Shown piece by piece: positions 1 to 9,610 of a DNA stretch of 64,000 bases. Location: the NCBI GenBank assembly GCA_022448315.1, contig JAKVCA010000004.1:1-64000 (forward strand). The letters run 5' to 3'. Under the pieces are notes generated by a model. The model was not told the origin of the DNA. It did not search any database and saw nothing but the letters and a program-made list of their open reading frames with translations. Source of the DNA: Pirellulaceae bacterium (GTDB lineage Bacteria > Planctomycetota > Planctomycetia > Pirellulales > Pirellulaceae). Every line of letters starts with the position of its first letter. Positions within the stretch are counted from its first letter, which is position 1. The translations under genes and the position numbers were made by a program.

Positions 1-1
1 T

Positions 2-304
2 TCCGACTACGCGGAATCGACCCTCGATTTTGCCGAAGCCACGACCTTTGCCATGGGCAAAAGCCACGACGGAATTAAGTTCTGTCGCACGCGATTTTCG
101 TGGCCCACCGAACAACTCGACCCCGAACCACTCGTCACAGGTGAACACCTGAGAAAACTCGGATTACAACCCGGCCCTCACTATCGCACGTGGCTGGACC
201 GAGTGAGGACGGAGCAACTACTCGGGCATATAGTCACAGAGGATGCAGCCGTCCAATGGCTAGTTGAAGAGCTTGGCGATTCCGACTCCACCGCGGCGGA
301 ATGA
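2..304 (+). CDS. CCA-adding enzyme / poly(A) polymerase family, C-terminal fragment
   Basis: The frame is open from the left window edge, so only about the last 100 residues are present. An internal ATG lies at 53, but there is no sign that translation starts there. The segment beginning PLVTGEHLRKLGLQPGP matches the C-terminal helical region of class II CCA tRNA nucleotidyltransferases, where a Leu-x-x-Leu-Gly-x-x-x-Gly-Pro stretch is followed by a helix containing Glu-Gln-Leu. The family adds or repairs the 3' CCA of tRNAs in the cytoplasm. This fits the tRNA-Pro at 15549, which does not encode its CCA. The catalytic head domain lies outside the window, so it could also be a related poly(A) polymerase. 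Confidence 0.7.
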   Translation, partial: SDYAESTLDFAEATTFAMGKSHDGIKFCRTRFSWPTEQLDPEPLVTGEHLRKLGLQPGPHYRTWLDRVRTEQLLGHIVTEDAAVQWLVEELGDSDSTAAE

Positions 305-474
305 AGGGTGTCTTGAGGGTAGACCTCCACTCCAAGATTGATCCCGGTTGCACTCGACGATACGATGGTTTTAACGGTCTGAAGATTCGAAAAGCAACTT
401 TGGTTGGGACAGCATGTGGACCGCCGCCTCGCTCAGAAGGGTCGCCGGGTAGAACAAGGGTAGTGGGAACGACA

Positions 475-1596
475 ATGCGCGATCAAACAGACTGGAGCTT
501 TTCGATTGGGACATGGTTCGGTGTTCCGATCCGCATCCACATGTTTGTCTTGTTGTTCGCTGTCTTGAGCATCTCTCTCGCCTGGCAGTTTGACGGCCCG
601 GGTGGCGAGGTTGTCTCCCCCGCCGCTCTTCCATTTGCAATTGGAATGGCTTGGCTCGTCGCGTTGGTCCTTCACGAGGTCGGACACATTCTGGCTGCCG
701 CGCATCTGGGTGGGGAAATTCGTTCGGCCACGATACTTCCCTGGGGAAGCGACTTTGAGGCCTCCAATGGGCCAGGCTGGTCACGCGTCTTCATTTATCT
801 CGCGGGCCCGGCTGCAAACCTTTTCGTTGCCGCGTTTTTGACTGCCGTCTTGATTGCATTTCGAAAAGAGGCACCGATCAGCCCCGGATTCTTCAACCTG
901 TTGGCTCCCGAGCGGCTTCTCCTCAATAACAACACGCTGGACGATTTTGTACGATTAGTGATCTTTGCCAACTGGTTGATGGCGATGATCAACCTGGTGC
1001 CCGCATTTCTTTTTGATGGGGGCTTCATCTGCTTCTCGTTAATGCAGTCTGCGTGGCCACTTCGCCCGAACCAAAAATTGTTTTTGCATTGCAGCCTGAT
1101 AACCCAGGTCTTCGCGGTCATGCTGTTTGCCGCAGCAATCGTGTCACAGGCTGGAGCGGACACCGAAGTCCTTCCGGCGTGGTTGGGCCTTTCTCTCTTT
1201 TCCGTCGTGTTGATGTTCGCTTCGCGGACATTCCCGCCGCAATTGAAAGGTAACCCTGATTCCCAGTCGGTTCGCGATTCTTTATTCCGCATCGGCGGCT
1301 CAAACGAAGAGGTTTACCTGAGTGAAAACAGTGAACGTTTCATGGAAATCATGTCTTTTGATGATGACGGTGAGGTAGAACTCGAGGATGAAGAGTCCCT
1401 CAGTCGCTGGCTGAAGGAGCGACAACTCGAACGAGTCGAACAGGCTCGGGAAAATGAAGCGAATGAAGAAAAACTTGCAGACGACATTCTCAAAAAAGTT
1501 CATCGTTCAGGAATCGACAGCCTGACCACGGAGGAAAAAGCGGTGCTTCAACGCGTGAGCGTAAGATTTCGCAATCGGCAACGTGAACAGGCCTGA
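475..1596 (+). CDS. Site-2-type intramembrane metalloprotease (peptidase M50)
   Basis: A membrane protein of about 373 residues. The zinc motif HEVGH is at about residues 67-71 in a hydrophobic helix. A second conserved motif, NLVPAFLFDGG, lies further on (the usual Asn-x-x-Pro...Asp-Gly-Gly metal site). Together they mark an S2P-type protease that cuts substrates inside the inner membrane. The soluble C-terminal quarter is acidic and ends in a helix pair containing SGIDSLTTEEKAVL. As I recall, that tail is shared with C-termini of many rhomboid proteases. The frame is open further upstream, to an ATG at 301 that overlaps the previous gene, but the extra 58 residues look non-coding. The ATG at 475 directly precedes the first hydrophobic segment. 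The substrate is unknown, and no anti-sigma factor gene is adjacent. Confidence 0.85.
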   Translation: MRDQTDWSFSIGTWFGVPIRIHMFVLLFAVLSISLAWQFDGPGGEVVSPAALPFAIGMAWLVALVLHEVGHILAAAHLGGEIRSATILPWGSDFEASNGPGWSRVFIYLAGPAANLFVAAFLTAVLIAFRKEAPISPGFFNLLAPERLLLNNNTLDDFVRLVIFANWLMAMINLVPAFLFDGGFICFSLMQSAWPLRPNQKLFLHCSLITQVFAVMLFAAAIVSQAGADTEVLPAWLGLSLFSVVLMFASRTFPPQLKGNPDSQSVRDSLFRIGGSNEEVYLSENSERFMEIMSFDDDGEVELEDEESLSRWLKERQLERVEQARENEANEEKLADDILKKVHRSGIDSLTTEEKAVLQRVSVRFRNRQREQA

Positions 1597-1791
1597 AGTG
1601 CATTTGCACCCCAAGTTGCATTTCTCGGAAGAAAACGATCGATCACCTTCGAAGGACCGACACGATTCTGAAGTGGTGGTCATTGCGACGAAGCCCAACC
1701 GAAGCCTCCTGCAAATGTTGCGTAGTGTGGCTGAAAGCCGAGGGAGGCCATGCCCAGGACCCTGTCCGCATTCCAAGTCATCCGCAAGTTA

Positions 1792-4700
1792 TTACTCTGC
1801 GACAAGTCGGGCAACTGTCGCTTGAAACACCCGCCGATTCTCGCGTCGTGATGACGCCAATTCCCGCTGAAGTGATCCCACGTCGTCCACGCGTAAAATG
1901 TAAGCGAGCTTATCGAGCTCGCCGTCTTTTTCCGGCAGGTCGTGTCGAGCCGTGGTATTCAACAGTCTTAAACGAGACTCCACCGAACGCAGCAATCGAT
2001 ATCCGGAACGGAGGGACTCCGCATCCTCCGATGTCAGGAGTTTAGCCTCCTCGAGTGATGAGATGGCCTTGAGTGTTCCGGGCTGAAGAACTTCAGGAAA
2101 TTCCAGCCCGTAACGGAGTTGCAGCATTTGGACACAAAACTCAATATCAACGGTCCCCCCAATTCCTCGTTTCAAATTCGCTAACGTTGCCGTCGCCTCC
2201 ATCCTCGCACGCATCGCCTCAACTTCCAGGGCGTGACTTACCTGCCAGGGGTCGACGAACATCGCTGAATGGACTGCAGTCATTACCCTCTTTGCAGCCC
2301 GAGACGAGCCATGGATGGGCCGAGCTTTGCATAGCGACTGTCGTTCCCAGAGTTGCCCGGCTCCAGATTGAAAATATTCGGTAAATCCTTTGATCGAAAC
2401 GACGAGTGGTCCACTTTGTCCTGTAGGCCGGAGTCTGGCGTCTGTTTCATAAAGACGACCGTAGGGCCCCGTATGATTCAAACGCTTCAAGACCCTGACT
2501 GCCAGTTGATTGAAAAAATGCTGATGTGTGGTAGCCGACTTCGGGTCAGGATGGGTTGTAAGGCCATCCTCTTCGTAAAGAAAAATCAAATCGAGATCGC
2601 TGTGATAGTTGGGCTCACTCCCACCAAGTTTCCCCATTCCAAGGACCACCAACTCACAAACATTTGCCCCATCCGGATCACCGTTCTCAGCCGACTTCAA
2701 GGGCCCGGGTGAACCGTACCGGTGCACTAGGTCGTGATACTCTATCTCCACGATCTGCTGTAGAAGGACTTCAGCGATCACACTCAGTGTGGCATGAGTC
2801 TGCACAATGTCCTCTTTGCCCAAAATGTCGCGAACCCCAACACAAAGGTGGTAAGCATGCTTGAAGGCATGGAGCATTGGGGAGACATTTTCGGCCCCGT
2901 AACAGAGTTCACGAAGTTCGGTCCGAAGCGAGTTGTAGGACGGAAGTCGATTCACCATGAGGGAATCCAGCAACTCGTCAATCATCCCGGGATGGCTGGT
3001 TAGAATCTCCGCCAGATAGGGACACGCGGCGCACAGACGAACGCAGAGATCCATTGAGGGCGGGTGGTAACTGAAGAGTTCCCACAACAACCCCTTTCCC
3101 CCGATCGACTCGCTGACGTTTTCCAAACTGATCAGCGTGGCATCTGGGTCCGGAGTCGCACCGACAAGCGGAAGTAACTTCGGGAGCACCGACGCAAAAA
3201 AGTGTCGACACCGCTGATGTGACAGATAGGGAATCGACTCGACGCTTAAAACCCGGAGTCGTTCGTACGCACGATGAACTTCGCGAAATTGATAGTGACC
3301 GAGGACCGTTTCTACTTGCGAAGCCGACGGTTCCGGATCCAAGATCAAATCGGTTTCAGGTGCGATTTCCGAAGTTTGAGAAAACGCATCGTGAAGTAAA
3401 AAGTTGAGGATCTTGCGATTAATCTCCGTCTTCTCAAGATAGTCACGTCGAAACTGCTCGACCAAGCTTTCATCTCCTGAACCCTGATACCCGAGCCGCC
3501 GGGCAAGTTTCTGCAATCCTTCGTCCGTCGGCGGCAGTTCGTGGGTTTGGAGATCAAACAGCAGTTGCAACCGATGTTCGACACGTCGCAAAAAAACGTA
3601 ACTCTCCTCGAGCAATCCACGTTCCTGCAAAGTCAGACAACCGGACTCGGCCAACTGGGCGATGGCGGTCAGCGTGTTTTCGGTTCGGATGGATCCCAGT
3701 TCACCACCGTTAAGCAGCTGCAGAAACTGAATGGCGAATTCAATGTCGCGAATCCCGCCTCGACCTTCCTTGACATTTCGTTCGTTGCCTCCTGCCTTGG
3801 ACGTTCGGTTTTCGATTTGCCGCTTGAGTGCGCGAATTTCAGTGATCTCCGAGTGGGAGAGACATTTATGGTAGATCCAGGGTTGCAATTTTTCGAGAAA
3901 TCTCCGCCCCAAACCCAATGATCCGGCGATCGGCCTTGCCTTGACATAAGCCTGGCGCTCCCACGTTCTGCCCTGCAGGTCGTAATACCGCAACATGGAC
4001 TCGAGCGAATGGACGAGTGAGCCTGTCTTTCCATGGGGTCTCAACCTCATGTCCACACGATAAACCGTGCCGAGTTCCGTCATTTCCGTAAGCAGTCGAA
4101 TGACATCGCGAGTTAAACGCTCAAAAAACTCTTGGTGAGAAATACTCCTTGGACCCACCGTTGTCCCGGAATGGTCGTAAAAACAGATGAGATCAATATC
4201 GCTGGAGTAGTTGAGTTCGGTACCTCCCAATTTCCCCAATGCAAGAATGCAGTATTCCGCCGCCCGCCCATCCGGACCAAGTGGCTGACCGAAGCGCTGC
4301 TCGAGTTGGCGTCGAGCAAAGCTGACTGCAGCATGACAGATCGCCTCAGCGACATAGGAGATTTGACGAGTCACCAGATCAAGACGCTGTTGCCCTACCA
4401 GATCTCCGTAAGCAATCCTCAGTGTTTCACGCTGCTTGAAATGCCTCAAAGCTGCCATCGCGGATCGGGGATCATGGATCGCGTCCAACTCGCTCGAAAT
4501 GTCGTCCACCAGCATGTGCCGGGAAACGGGCTGGCCCTGCGTCAACCTCAGCAAATCATAGGATTCTGGTGCGCGGATGAGGACGTCAGACAAATGCTGA
4601 CTTGAAGAAAAAATTTGCAGCAGGGTGGGAAGAGCCGCATGGTCTCGATCAATGAGCGCTGCCAAGGCGAGAGGACTGCGGGACGACAACGTGAAACGCT

Positions 4701-5001
4701 CAAAATTGTTCAAGGCCATATCGGCATCACCGACCTTGCGCAACTCCTGATCAAGCTGAACCACAAGAGGCACCATCAGATCCGATGAGACTCCCGCTCG
4801 ACGAATTCGGTCGAGGTTGGCTCGAGCGGTCGCCGTGTCACGCAATCCCCAACTACGCAATGCCTCGTCCGACTCAGGATCCGAGTCGCCGAATCGATTG
4901 ATGAGTGTGACAGCATCCATGAAGTTCTTTTTTTGCGGAGGGTCAATTCGCGCCTGGGTCGGTTCGACACCTGCCAATGTTAACCGAACCCGTGAAGTCA
5001 A
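1792..5001 (-). CDS. glnE: Bifunctional glutamine synthetase adenylyltransferase / adenylyl-removing enzyme
   Basis: At 1069 residues it is slightly longer than typical GlnE. Two nucleotidyltransferase domains are visible, each with the hallmark GKLGG-x-E-x-NY-x-SD-x-DL motif: residues 256-271 (N-terminal, adenylyl-removing half) and about 790-805 (C-terminal, adenylyl-transferring half). In the family the enzyme adds AMP to, or removes it from, glutamine synthetase in response to PII and glutamine. No glnA, glnB or ntr gene is in the window, so it is not in a nitrogen operon here. The first 27 residues look unstructured, and Met28 (codon at 4918-4920) is an alternative start. The gene is divergent from the WD40 gene at 5298. 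The 224-base gap contains an inverted repeat (about 5058-5080) without a T-run. Confidence 0.95.
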   Translation of the reverse strand: MTSRVRLTLAGVEPTQARIDPPQKKNFMDAVTLINRFGDSDPESDEALRSWGLRDTATARANLDRIRRAGVSSDLMVPLVVQLDQELRKVGDADMALNNFERFTLSSRSPLALAALIDRDHAALPTLLQIFSSSQHLSDVLIRAPESYDLLRLTQGQPVSRHMLVDDISSELDAIHDPRSAMAALRHFKQRETLRIAYGDLVGQQRLDLVTRQISYVAEAICHAAVSFARRQLEQRFGQPLGPDGRAAEYCILALGKLGGTELNYSSDIDLICFYDHSGTTVGPRSISHQEFFERLTRDVIRLLTEMTELGTVYRVDMRLRPHGKTGSLVHSLESMLRYYDLQGRTWERQAYVKARPIAGSLGLGRRFLEKLQPWIYHKCLSHSEITEIRALKRQIENRTSKAGGNERNVKEGRGGIRDIEFAIQFLQLLNGGELGSIRTENTLTAIAQLAESGCLTLQERGLLEESYVFLRRVEHRLQLLFDLQTHELPPTDEGLQKLARRLGYQGSGDESLVEQFRRDYLEKTEINRKILNFLLHDAFSQTSEIAPETDLILDPEPSASQVETVLGHYQFREVHRAYERLRVLSVESIPYLSHQRCRHFFASVLPKLLPLVGATPDPDATLISLENVSESIGGKGLLWELFSYHPPSMDLCVRLCAACPYLAEILTSHPGMIDELLDSLMVNRLPSYNSLRTELRELCYGAENVSPMLHAFKHAYHLCVGVRDILGKEDIVQTHATLSVIAEVLLQQIVEIEYHDLVHRYGSPGPLKSAENGDPDGANVCELVVLGMGKLGGSEPNYHSDLDLIFLYEEDGLTTHPDPKSATTHQHFFNQLAVRVLKRLNHTGPYGRLYETDARLRPTGQSGPLVVSIKGFTEYFQSGAGQLWERQSLCKARPIHGSSRAAKRVMTAVHSAMFVDPWQVSHALEVEAMRARMEATATLANLKRGIGGTVDIEFCVQMLQLRYGLEFPEVLQPGTLKAISSLEEAKLLTSEDAESLRSGYRLLRSVESRLRLLNTTARHDLPEKDGELDKLAYILRVDDVGSLQRELASSRRENRRVFQATVARLVAE

Positions 5002-5297
5002 GTTAAGCGGGCTTACATTCCCTTAACCCCGAGTAGCATTAACACCGTTTTAGGAGTTGAAGGAAACCGCAGGTTCCTTCAGCAAGGAGATCGACCAGCC
5101 TCGCTCGATCCGCGCTTGATGGATTCCGTCGTCAAAAGGCTCGCGTTTTGCTAATATGAACCACTTCAGATCCAGCCGCGACTTAAATGCAGCCGGCGGC
5201 ATTTACACCCCAAGCGGCCCTTTGATTGAAACCGTGGCCTCTGAATGACCGACTAGAGGTTCTTACCGATCCAGCTCCATGGGGCAGGCCTAAAGCA

Positions 5298-6371
5298 ATG
5301 AAATTGAACCGTATCCACCAGTTTAAGCTACCCACCGCCGCGCTCGGCGCTGATATCAATCCGGCAGGTGACGCACTTCTGGCGAGTTGCTTTGACGGAG
5401 TTTACCGCGTCAATCCGGCCGAAGGGCAACCCACAAAAATTGGTGAACATGAGAGTTACGCAAGTGGCGTTGCGTGGATTGACGACCAACAATACGTCAC
5501 GTCGGGCTATGACGGTCAGATCTTTTGGTGGCACTCCGACAAGAAGGATCCGATCCGCAAGATTCAGGCACACGACTTCTGGAGCTGGGATCTCGCCCGA
5601 TCGCCCGACCGCAAGTGGCTCGCTTCGTGTACAGGGCAATACTTGGCGGGTAGCTACAAGTACGAACCCGCGGGCGAAGTCGAACCGTCCATCAAAATCT
5701 ATGATGTTGCCGACGGTCAACTGCATGCGGAACTCAGCCTTCAGCCGAGCGTTCACACCGTGAGTTTTAGCCCGGACAGCCAGAAACTTTGCGCGGCGAA
5801 CCTGATGGGCGAGGTCAAGGTTTGGGATGTTGCTACAAAACAGGAATTGGCGACGTGGAAGACAGATGACTTTACCAGTTGGGGAATCATCAAGAGCCAC
5901 TGCTATATCGGTGGAATTCACGCGAGCGTCTTTCACCCCTCCGGAGACCGTGTCATTGTCGCCGGCATGGGACCGATGCGAGACCCCATGGCAGGGAACG
6001 GAAAACAGCGATGGCAGGAATACGCATGGCAGGAACAGCCGTCACGCAAAGTGAAGGAAACGAAGTCGGATCAGGCCGGGGAAGGTCTGATGGAAGCCCT
6101 TGCGGTTCACCCCAACGGCCGCTGGTTCGCGATGGGAGGTCGCTTGAGAGGTGGTAATTGGAACGTCGCCATCTTTGATCTCGAAAGTGGAGACTTGCTC
6201 ACTTCCGCAAAAACGGGCTATCGAATCACCGATGCCACCTTCATCGAAGCCACCGGCCAGCTCCTTCTGGTCGGCACTCAGGGCCAGCCCAGCAAACTGA
6301 ACCGCAGTGGCGAGTTCTCCGATTTTGGCCGAGTCGAAGTCTATGATTTCTCAGAGTCAGACGATTCCTGA
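5298..6371 (+). CDS. WD40-repeat protein
   Basis: About 357 residues of beta-propeller-like repeats: short units with WSWDLARSPDRKWLAS, HTVSFSPDSQKL and KVWDV motifs, spaced as in WD40 blades. No signal peptide or membrane segment is seen, so it is probably cytoplasmic. The frame extends upstream to 5226, but those 24 residues do not resemble a blade, and the ATG at 5298 starts directly at the first strand. Such proteins are scaffolds. Nothing in the sequence identifies a partner, and the gene stands alone between glnE (divergent) and apbE (convergent). Confidence 0.75.
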   Translation: MKLNRIHQFKLPTAALGADINPAGDALLASCFDGVYRVNPAEGQPTKIGEHESYASGVAWIDDQQYVTSGYDGQIFWWHSDKKDPIRKIQAHDFWSWDLARSPDRKWLASCTGQYLAGSYKYEPAGEVEPSIKIYDVADGQLHAELSLQPSVHTVSFSPDSQKLCAANLMGEVKVWDVATKQELATWKTDDFTSWGIIKSHCYIGGIHASVFHPSGDRVIVAGMGPMRDPMAGNGKQRWQEYAWQEQPSRKVKETKSDQAGEGLMEALAVHPNGRWFAMGGRLRGGNWNVAIFDLESGDLLTSAKTGYRITDATFIEATGQLLLVGTQGQPSKLNRSGEFSDFGRVEVYDFSESDDS

Positions 6372-6465
6372 GTTTTAAATTGCAGGCGAAACGGACCAGA
6401 GCACCGACGAAAAAAAGATACGCGGATGTCCCACGGCGTTTGAAACGTACTCTTGTGAGCTTCAG

Positions 6466-7608
6466 TCAAGGAGCCCTTTCTTGGACCGGAGCTTCGTGCA
6501 AGTAGCTCTCAAAACCACTCGATTGGTAGGTTTGAACGGCTCCCTCGTTCGCAACGATGTAGAGCGCTTCGATTCCTTTTAAAGTTTCGACGAGCGTCAG
6601 TCCCTCCTGATGCCCCATGACGCTTAAGGCGCTTGCCCAAGCATCCGCTTTGGCGCCATCGGGTCCGATGATGGTGACGCTCTGACGCCCACGGATCGCC
6701 CAACCGGTTCGTGGGTCAATGATGTGCGAATAACGGACACCCTCAATCTCCACGAACTGCCACGCATCCCCCGAAGTCGCCACGGCATTTTGCTTCATCG
6801 AAAGTCGGTGGACGGGTGGACCATTTTTCTCTAATGGGGCAACCGCAACCACCCACGAAGATCGGCCGGGTGGCGGATCTGAAAAGCTGACATCCCCGCT
6901 GGCATCGATTAACGCGGAGCGAACTCCGTTTTCTCGAAGAACTATCAACGCTTGATCCGCAGCATAACCCTTGGCAATCCCACCAAAGTCCAGGTCGATG
7001 TTCCCGCGTTTAAATCGCACCAGGTGGGCAAACGGGTGAACTTCCACACTTTGAGCGTCGACCTTTTGTTGGGCCGCTTCAAGCAGGTCGATGGCCGGAA
7101 GTGACTGCGTTTTTCGAACATTCCGCCACAAGTGACTTAGCGGCCCCACAGTCAAATCGAAAGCCCCAGACGAGGCTTTCGATATTTTTTGCGAAGTACT
7201 TAAAACCCGGTGCATATCCGAACTGACTCCCAGCCAATTCCCGGGACTCGCATCCCTCGATAGTCGCGATGTTTCGCTTGACGGGTCATAGTCGCTGAAG
7301 ACAGAATTTAAAAAATCGATCCTCGAGAAGGCCTCTGCAGTCGCAAATCTTGCCTGTTCTTCGCTTTCCGCGTAACCCACCAACTTAAACAGAACTCCCA
7401 TCGCCAATTTTTGTGCCTCAAAACGACGCAACGTCGAGTCGTCCTGTTCGTTTTTCAATACCTCCGGGAGTGGGTCGCCGAGCGTACTTTGGGCGACGAG
7501 CAATGGAAGCCTGCCCATTGAAAAAAAACCGAAGAGGCACACGAGAACCACTACGGGAACACGCCTTACCCCCAACCACCTTGTCCGACTTCGAGGATCT
7601 TGAGCCAT
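6466..7608 (-). CDS. apbE: FAD:protein FMN transferase (ApbE family), exported
   Basis: About 380 residues. A hydrophobic segment (VPVVVLVCLFGFF) near the N-terminus looks like a signal peptide or anchor. ApbE features follow in order: FSRIDFLNSVFSDYDPSSE, the SGAFDLTVGPL segment, DFGGIAKGYAADQAL, SALIDASGDVSF, and near the end IDPRTGWAIRG with a following Asp/Ala stretch (KADAWASALS) of the Mg site. The family transfers FMN from FAD to threonines of extracytoplasmic flavoproteins such as Nqr/Rnf subunits or FMN-binding-domain proteins. No such target gene is adjacent. The start at 7608 is chosen because a G-rich ribosome site (gggggttac) precedes it. An ATG at 7656 would add 16 residues. Confidence 0.9.
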   Translation of the reverse strand: MAQDPRSRTRWLGVRRVPVVVLVCLFGFFSMGRLPLLVAQSTLGDPLPEVLKNEQDDSTLRRFEAQKLAMGVLFKLVGYAESEEQARFATAEAFSRIDFLNSVFSDYDPSSETSRLSRDASPGNWLGVSSDMHRVLSTSQKISKASSGAFDLTVGPLSHLWRNVRKTQSLPAIDLLEAAQQKVDAQSVEVHPFAHLVRFKRGNIDLDFGGIAKGYAADQALIVLRENGVRSALIDASGDVSFSDPPPGRSSWVVAVAPLEKNGPPVHRLSMKQNAVATSGDAWQFVEIEGVRYSHIIDPRTGWAIRGRQSVTIIGPDGAKADAWASALSVMGHQEGLTLVETLKGIEALYIVANEGAVQTYQSSGFESYLHEAPVQERAP

Positions 7609-8060
7609 GTAACCCCCGTCTTCAGGAGTGCTGAGGGCAATATTGACGTCACACATGATTGATTAAGGCGTCCGTTATTAGTATTCTTGACGGTCCCCAG
7701 AATTCGCTTTCACGGCACGCAGGTCGAGTATCGTCACCTGCGACTACCCAGTGCATCCGAGCGTAAACACTTTAAACAATAAGTTCAAAGGCCGCACTCG
7801 GCTCGAATCCTGTTCGGACGACCGAACCGGTGATGTTTATGAGCGGGTCACGTTTGTTGATTCGCGATAGCCAACATCCTTTGATGGTTAATCCGTGAGA
7901 ACGGGTCAGACACAATGCACAAAGATTCCGATCCAAGAGGCCGTGGCGCACGTAATAACGGAACTCAGTTTTGCTGAAAGTTAACGTCGCATTGAGAGAT
8001 GCCACACGGCGATCTGGCAGCACAAGCCCCTAACCTTCCCGCTTTGAGGAGATCATTTGT
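7609..8060. other. Intergenic region between apbE and the Tat oxidoreductase gene
   Basis: About 450 bases between divergent genes, so it should hold both promoters. The only longer open frame (minus strand, 7772-8023) has no recognisable protein character or ribosome site. No RNA gene, repeat or clear promoter was recognised. The last bases contain the ribosome site GAGGAG ahead of the ATG at 8061. Confidence 0.5.
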
Positions 8061-9440
8061 ATGACGCAAGAAAAAAGCAACGCCACAACGGCAGCAGGCA
8101 ACAGCAAATCAAAAAGCAATTCACGGCGCGATTTCATCATAACCGGCTCCAGTCTCGTTGCGGGTGGTGTCACTACGGGGCTTGTGGGTGGACAACTTAA
8201 TCTCGCCCGAGCGGCTCACCCGTATGGCCAAGATGAAATCAAGATTGGCCTTGTCGGTTGTGGTGGCCGTGGAACGGGAGCAGCGGTTCAGGCGCTGAAC
8301 ACCACCAGTGGCCCCGTCAAGATTGTCGCCATGGGTGACGTTTTCGCAGATCGCCTGCAGTCTTCCTATCGCACCATCAACTCACAGCATGCCGACAAAT
8401 GTGACGTTCCAGAAGAGCGTCGCTTCATTGGCCTCGATTCGTACAAGCAAGTTTTGGACAGCGATGCGGATCTGGTCATTCTGGCCACGCCTCCGGGCTT
8501 CCGTCCGATGCATTTCGAAGCTGCCGTTGAGGCGGGCAAGCACATATTTATGGAAAAGCCAGTTGCCGTTGACGGGCCGGGTGTTCGCCGAGTACTGGCC
8601 GCCAATGAAATTGCAAAAAAGAAGAATCTTGCGGTGGCCGTCGGATTGCAGCGTCACCACGAAGTCGCTTATCGCGAGACCATCAGTCGCCTTAAGGACG
8701 GTGCCATTGGAGATATTGTTTTTGCCCGTGCTTACTGGAACGGTGGTGGAGTCTGGGTTCGACCTCGACAGCCGCAACAGACCGAACTCGAATACCAAAT
8801 GCGAAACTGGTATTACTTCAATTGGCTTTGCGGCGACCATATCGTCGAACAGCACATTCACAATCTGGATGTCATCAACTGGCTAAAAGATGGCTTCCCC
8901 GTGAAGGCCCAAGCACAGGGCGGTCGCGAAGTTCGAAAGGGTAAGGATTACGGTCAAATCTTTGATCACCACTCGGTCGAATACACCTACGCCGATGGGA
9001 CCATCCTGTTGAGCCAGTGCCGACACATTAAGAATTGCTGGAACAGCGTGTCCGAACACGCCCACGGTACGAAGGGCTCGTCCAACATCAGCGGGGCATC
9101 GATTTTTAACCTTGCTGGCGAGAAGACCTTCCAGTCCAACGGCAAACGAGGCGGCCATCAGGAAGAGCACCATGACTTGTTCCGTGACCTGCGAAACGGT
9201 GTCATTCCGAACGAAGCCGAATACGGTGCCAAAAGCACAATGACCTCGATCTTGGGACGGATGGCTTCCTACACGGGTGCCGAAATCAGTTGGGATGCCG
9301 GAATCAATTCGGAACTGTCGCTGTGTGATGTCGACAGCCTAACGTCATTGAAAGATGACGCACCGTTATCCCCGAGCGATTCTGGAGATTACTTCGTTCC
9401 TGCTCCAGGTAACAAAGCAGATCGTGCTCAAGTCCTCTAA
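8061..9440 (+). CDS. Gfo/Idh/MocA-family oxidoreductase, Tat-exported
   Basis: 459 residues. The N-terminus carries a twin-arginine signal (SRRDFIITGSSLVAGG, residues about 22-37) followed by a hydrophobic stretch, so the folded enzyme is predicted to cross the inner membrane. A Rossmann NAD(P)-binding motif follows (IKIGLVGCGGRGTG), then the family signature MEKPVAVDGPG and the C-terminal alpha/beta domain with the DHIVEQHIHNLDV segment. Such enzymes oxidise or reduce sugars and sugar derivatives; the substrate cannot be read from sequence. Planctomycetes carry many Tat-exported members. A good ribosome site (GAGGAG) precedes the ATG. A rho-independent terminator follows at 9498, so it is probably a single-gene transcript. 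Confidence 0.92.
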   Translation: MTQEKSNATTAAGNSKSKSNSRRDFIITGSSLVAGGVTTGLVGGQLNLARAAHPYGQDEIKIGLVGCGGRGTGAAVQALNTTSGPVKIVAMGDVFADRLQSSYRTINSQHADKCDVPEERRFIGLDSYKQVLDSDADLVILATPPGFRPMHFEAAVEAGKHIFMEKPVAVDGPGVRRVLAANEIAKKKNLAVAVGLQRHHEVAYRETISRLKDGAIGDIVFARAYWNGGGVWVRPRQPQQTELEYQMRNWYYFNWLCGDHIVEQHIHNLDVINWLKDGFPVKAQAQGGREVRKGKDYGQIFDHHSVEYTYADGTILLSQCRHIKNCWNSVSEHAHGTKGSSNISGASIFNLAGEKTFQSNGKRGGHQEEHHDLFRDLRNGVIPNEAEYGAKSTMTSILGRMASYTGAEISWDAGINSELSLCDVDSLTSLKDDAPLSPSDSGDYFVPAPGNKADRAQVL

Positions 9441-9497
9441 GGCCACCGCGACGGTGGTTCGGGAGAGTGACTGATCACCAAGTAGATCGGACGTACA

Positions 9498-9532
9498 AAC
9501 CCCGAAGTCGTTGAAGCTTCGGGGTTTTTTTC
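9498..9532 (+). terminator. Rho-independent terminator after the Tat oxidoreductase
   Basis: An inverted repeat AACCCCGAAG / CTTCGGGGTT with a short loop, followed by a run of T. It separates the oxidoreductase gene from trpF. Confidence 0.85.
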
Positions 9533-9610
9533 TAGGTTGGCCCATTGATGGCTGCCAGCCTAAAAAGGTTGCTTGAAAATCCGTTGCCCACTTGCAGGAG
9601 CTTGCTAACC

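Noticed and set aside
371-784. Minus-strand frames inside the M50 protease gene
   Set aside because: Shadow frames; the plus frame carries HEVGH and a second metal motif in the right order.
5058-5080. Inverted repeat GAAGGAA...TTCCTTC as a terminator between glnE and the WD40 gene
   Set aside because: The flanking genes are divergent so no terminator is expected, and no T-run follows.
7772-8023. 83-codon minus-strand frame between apbE and the oxidoreductase
   Set aside because: No ribosome site, no domain or signal character, and it lies in a region needed for promoters.
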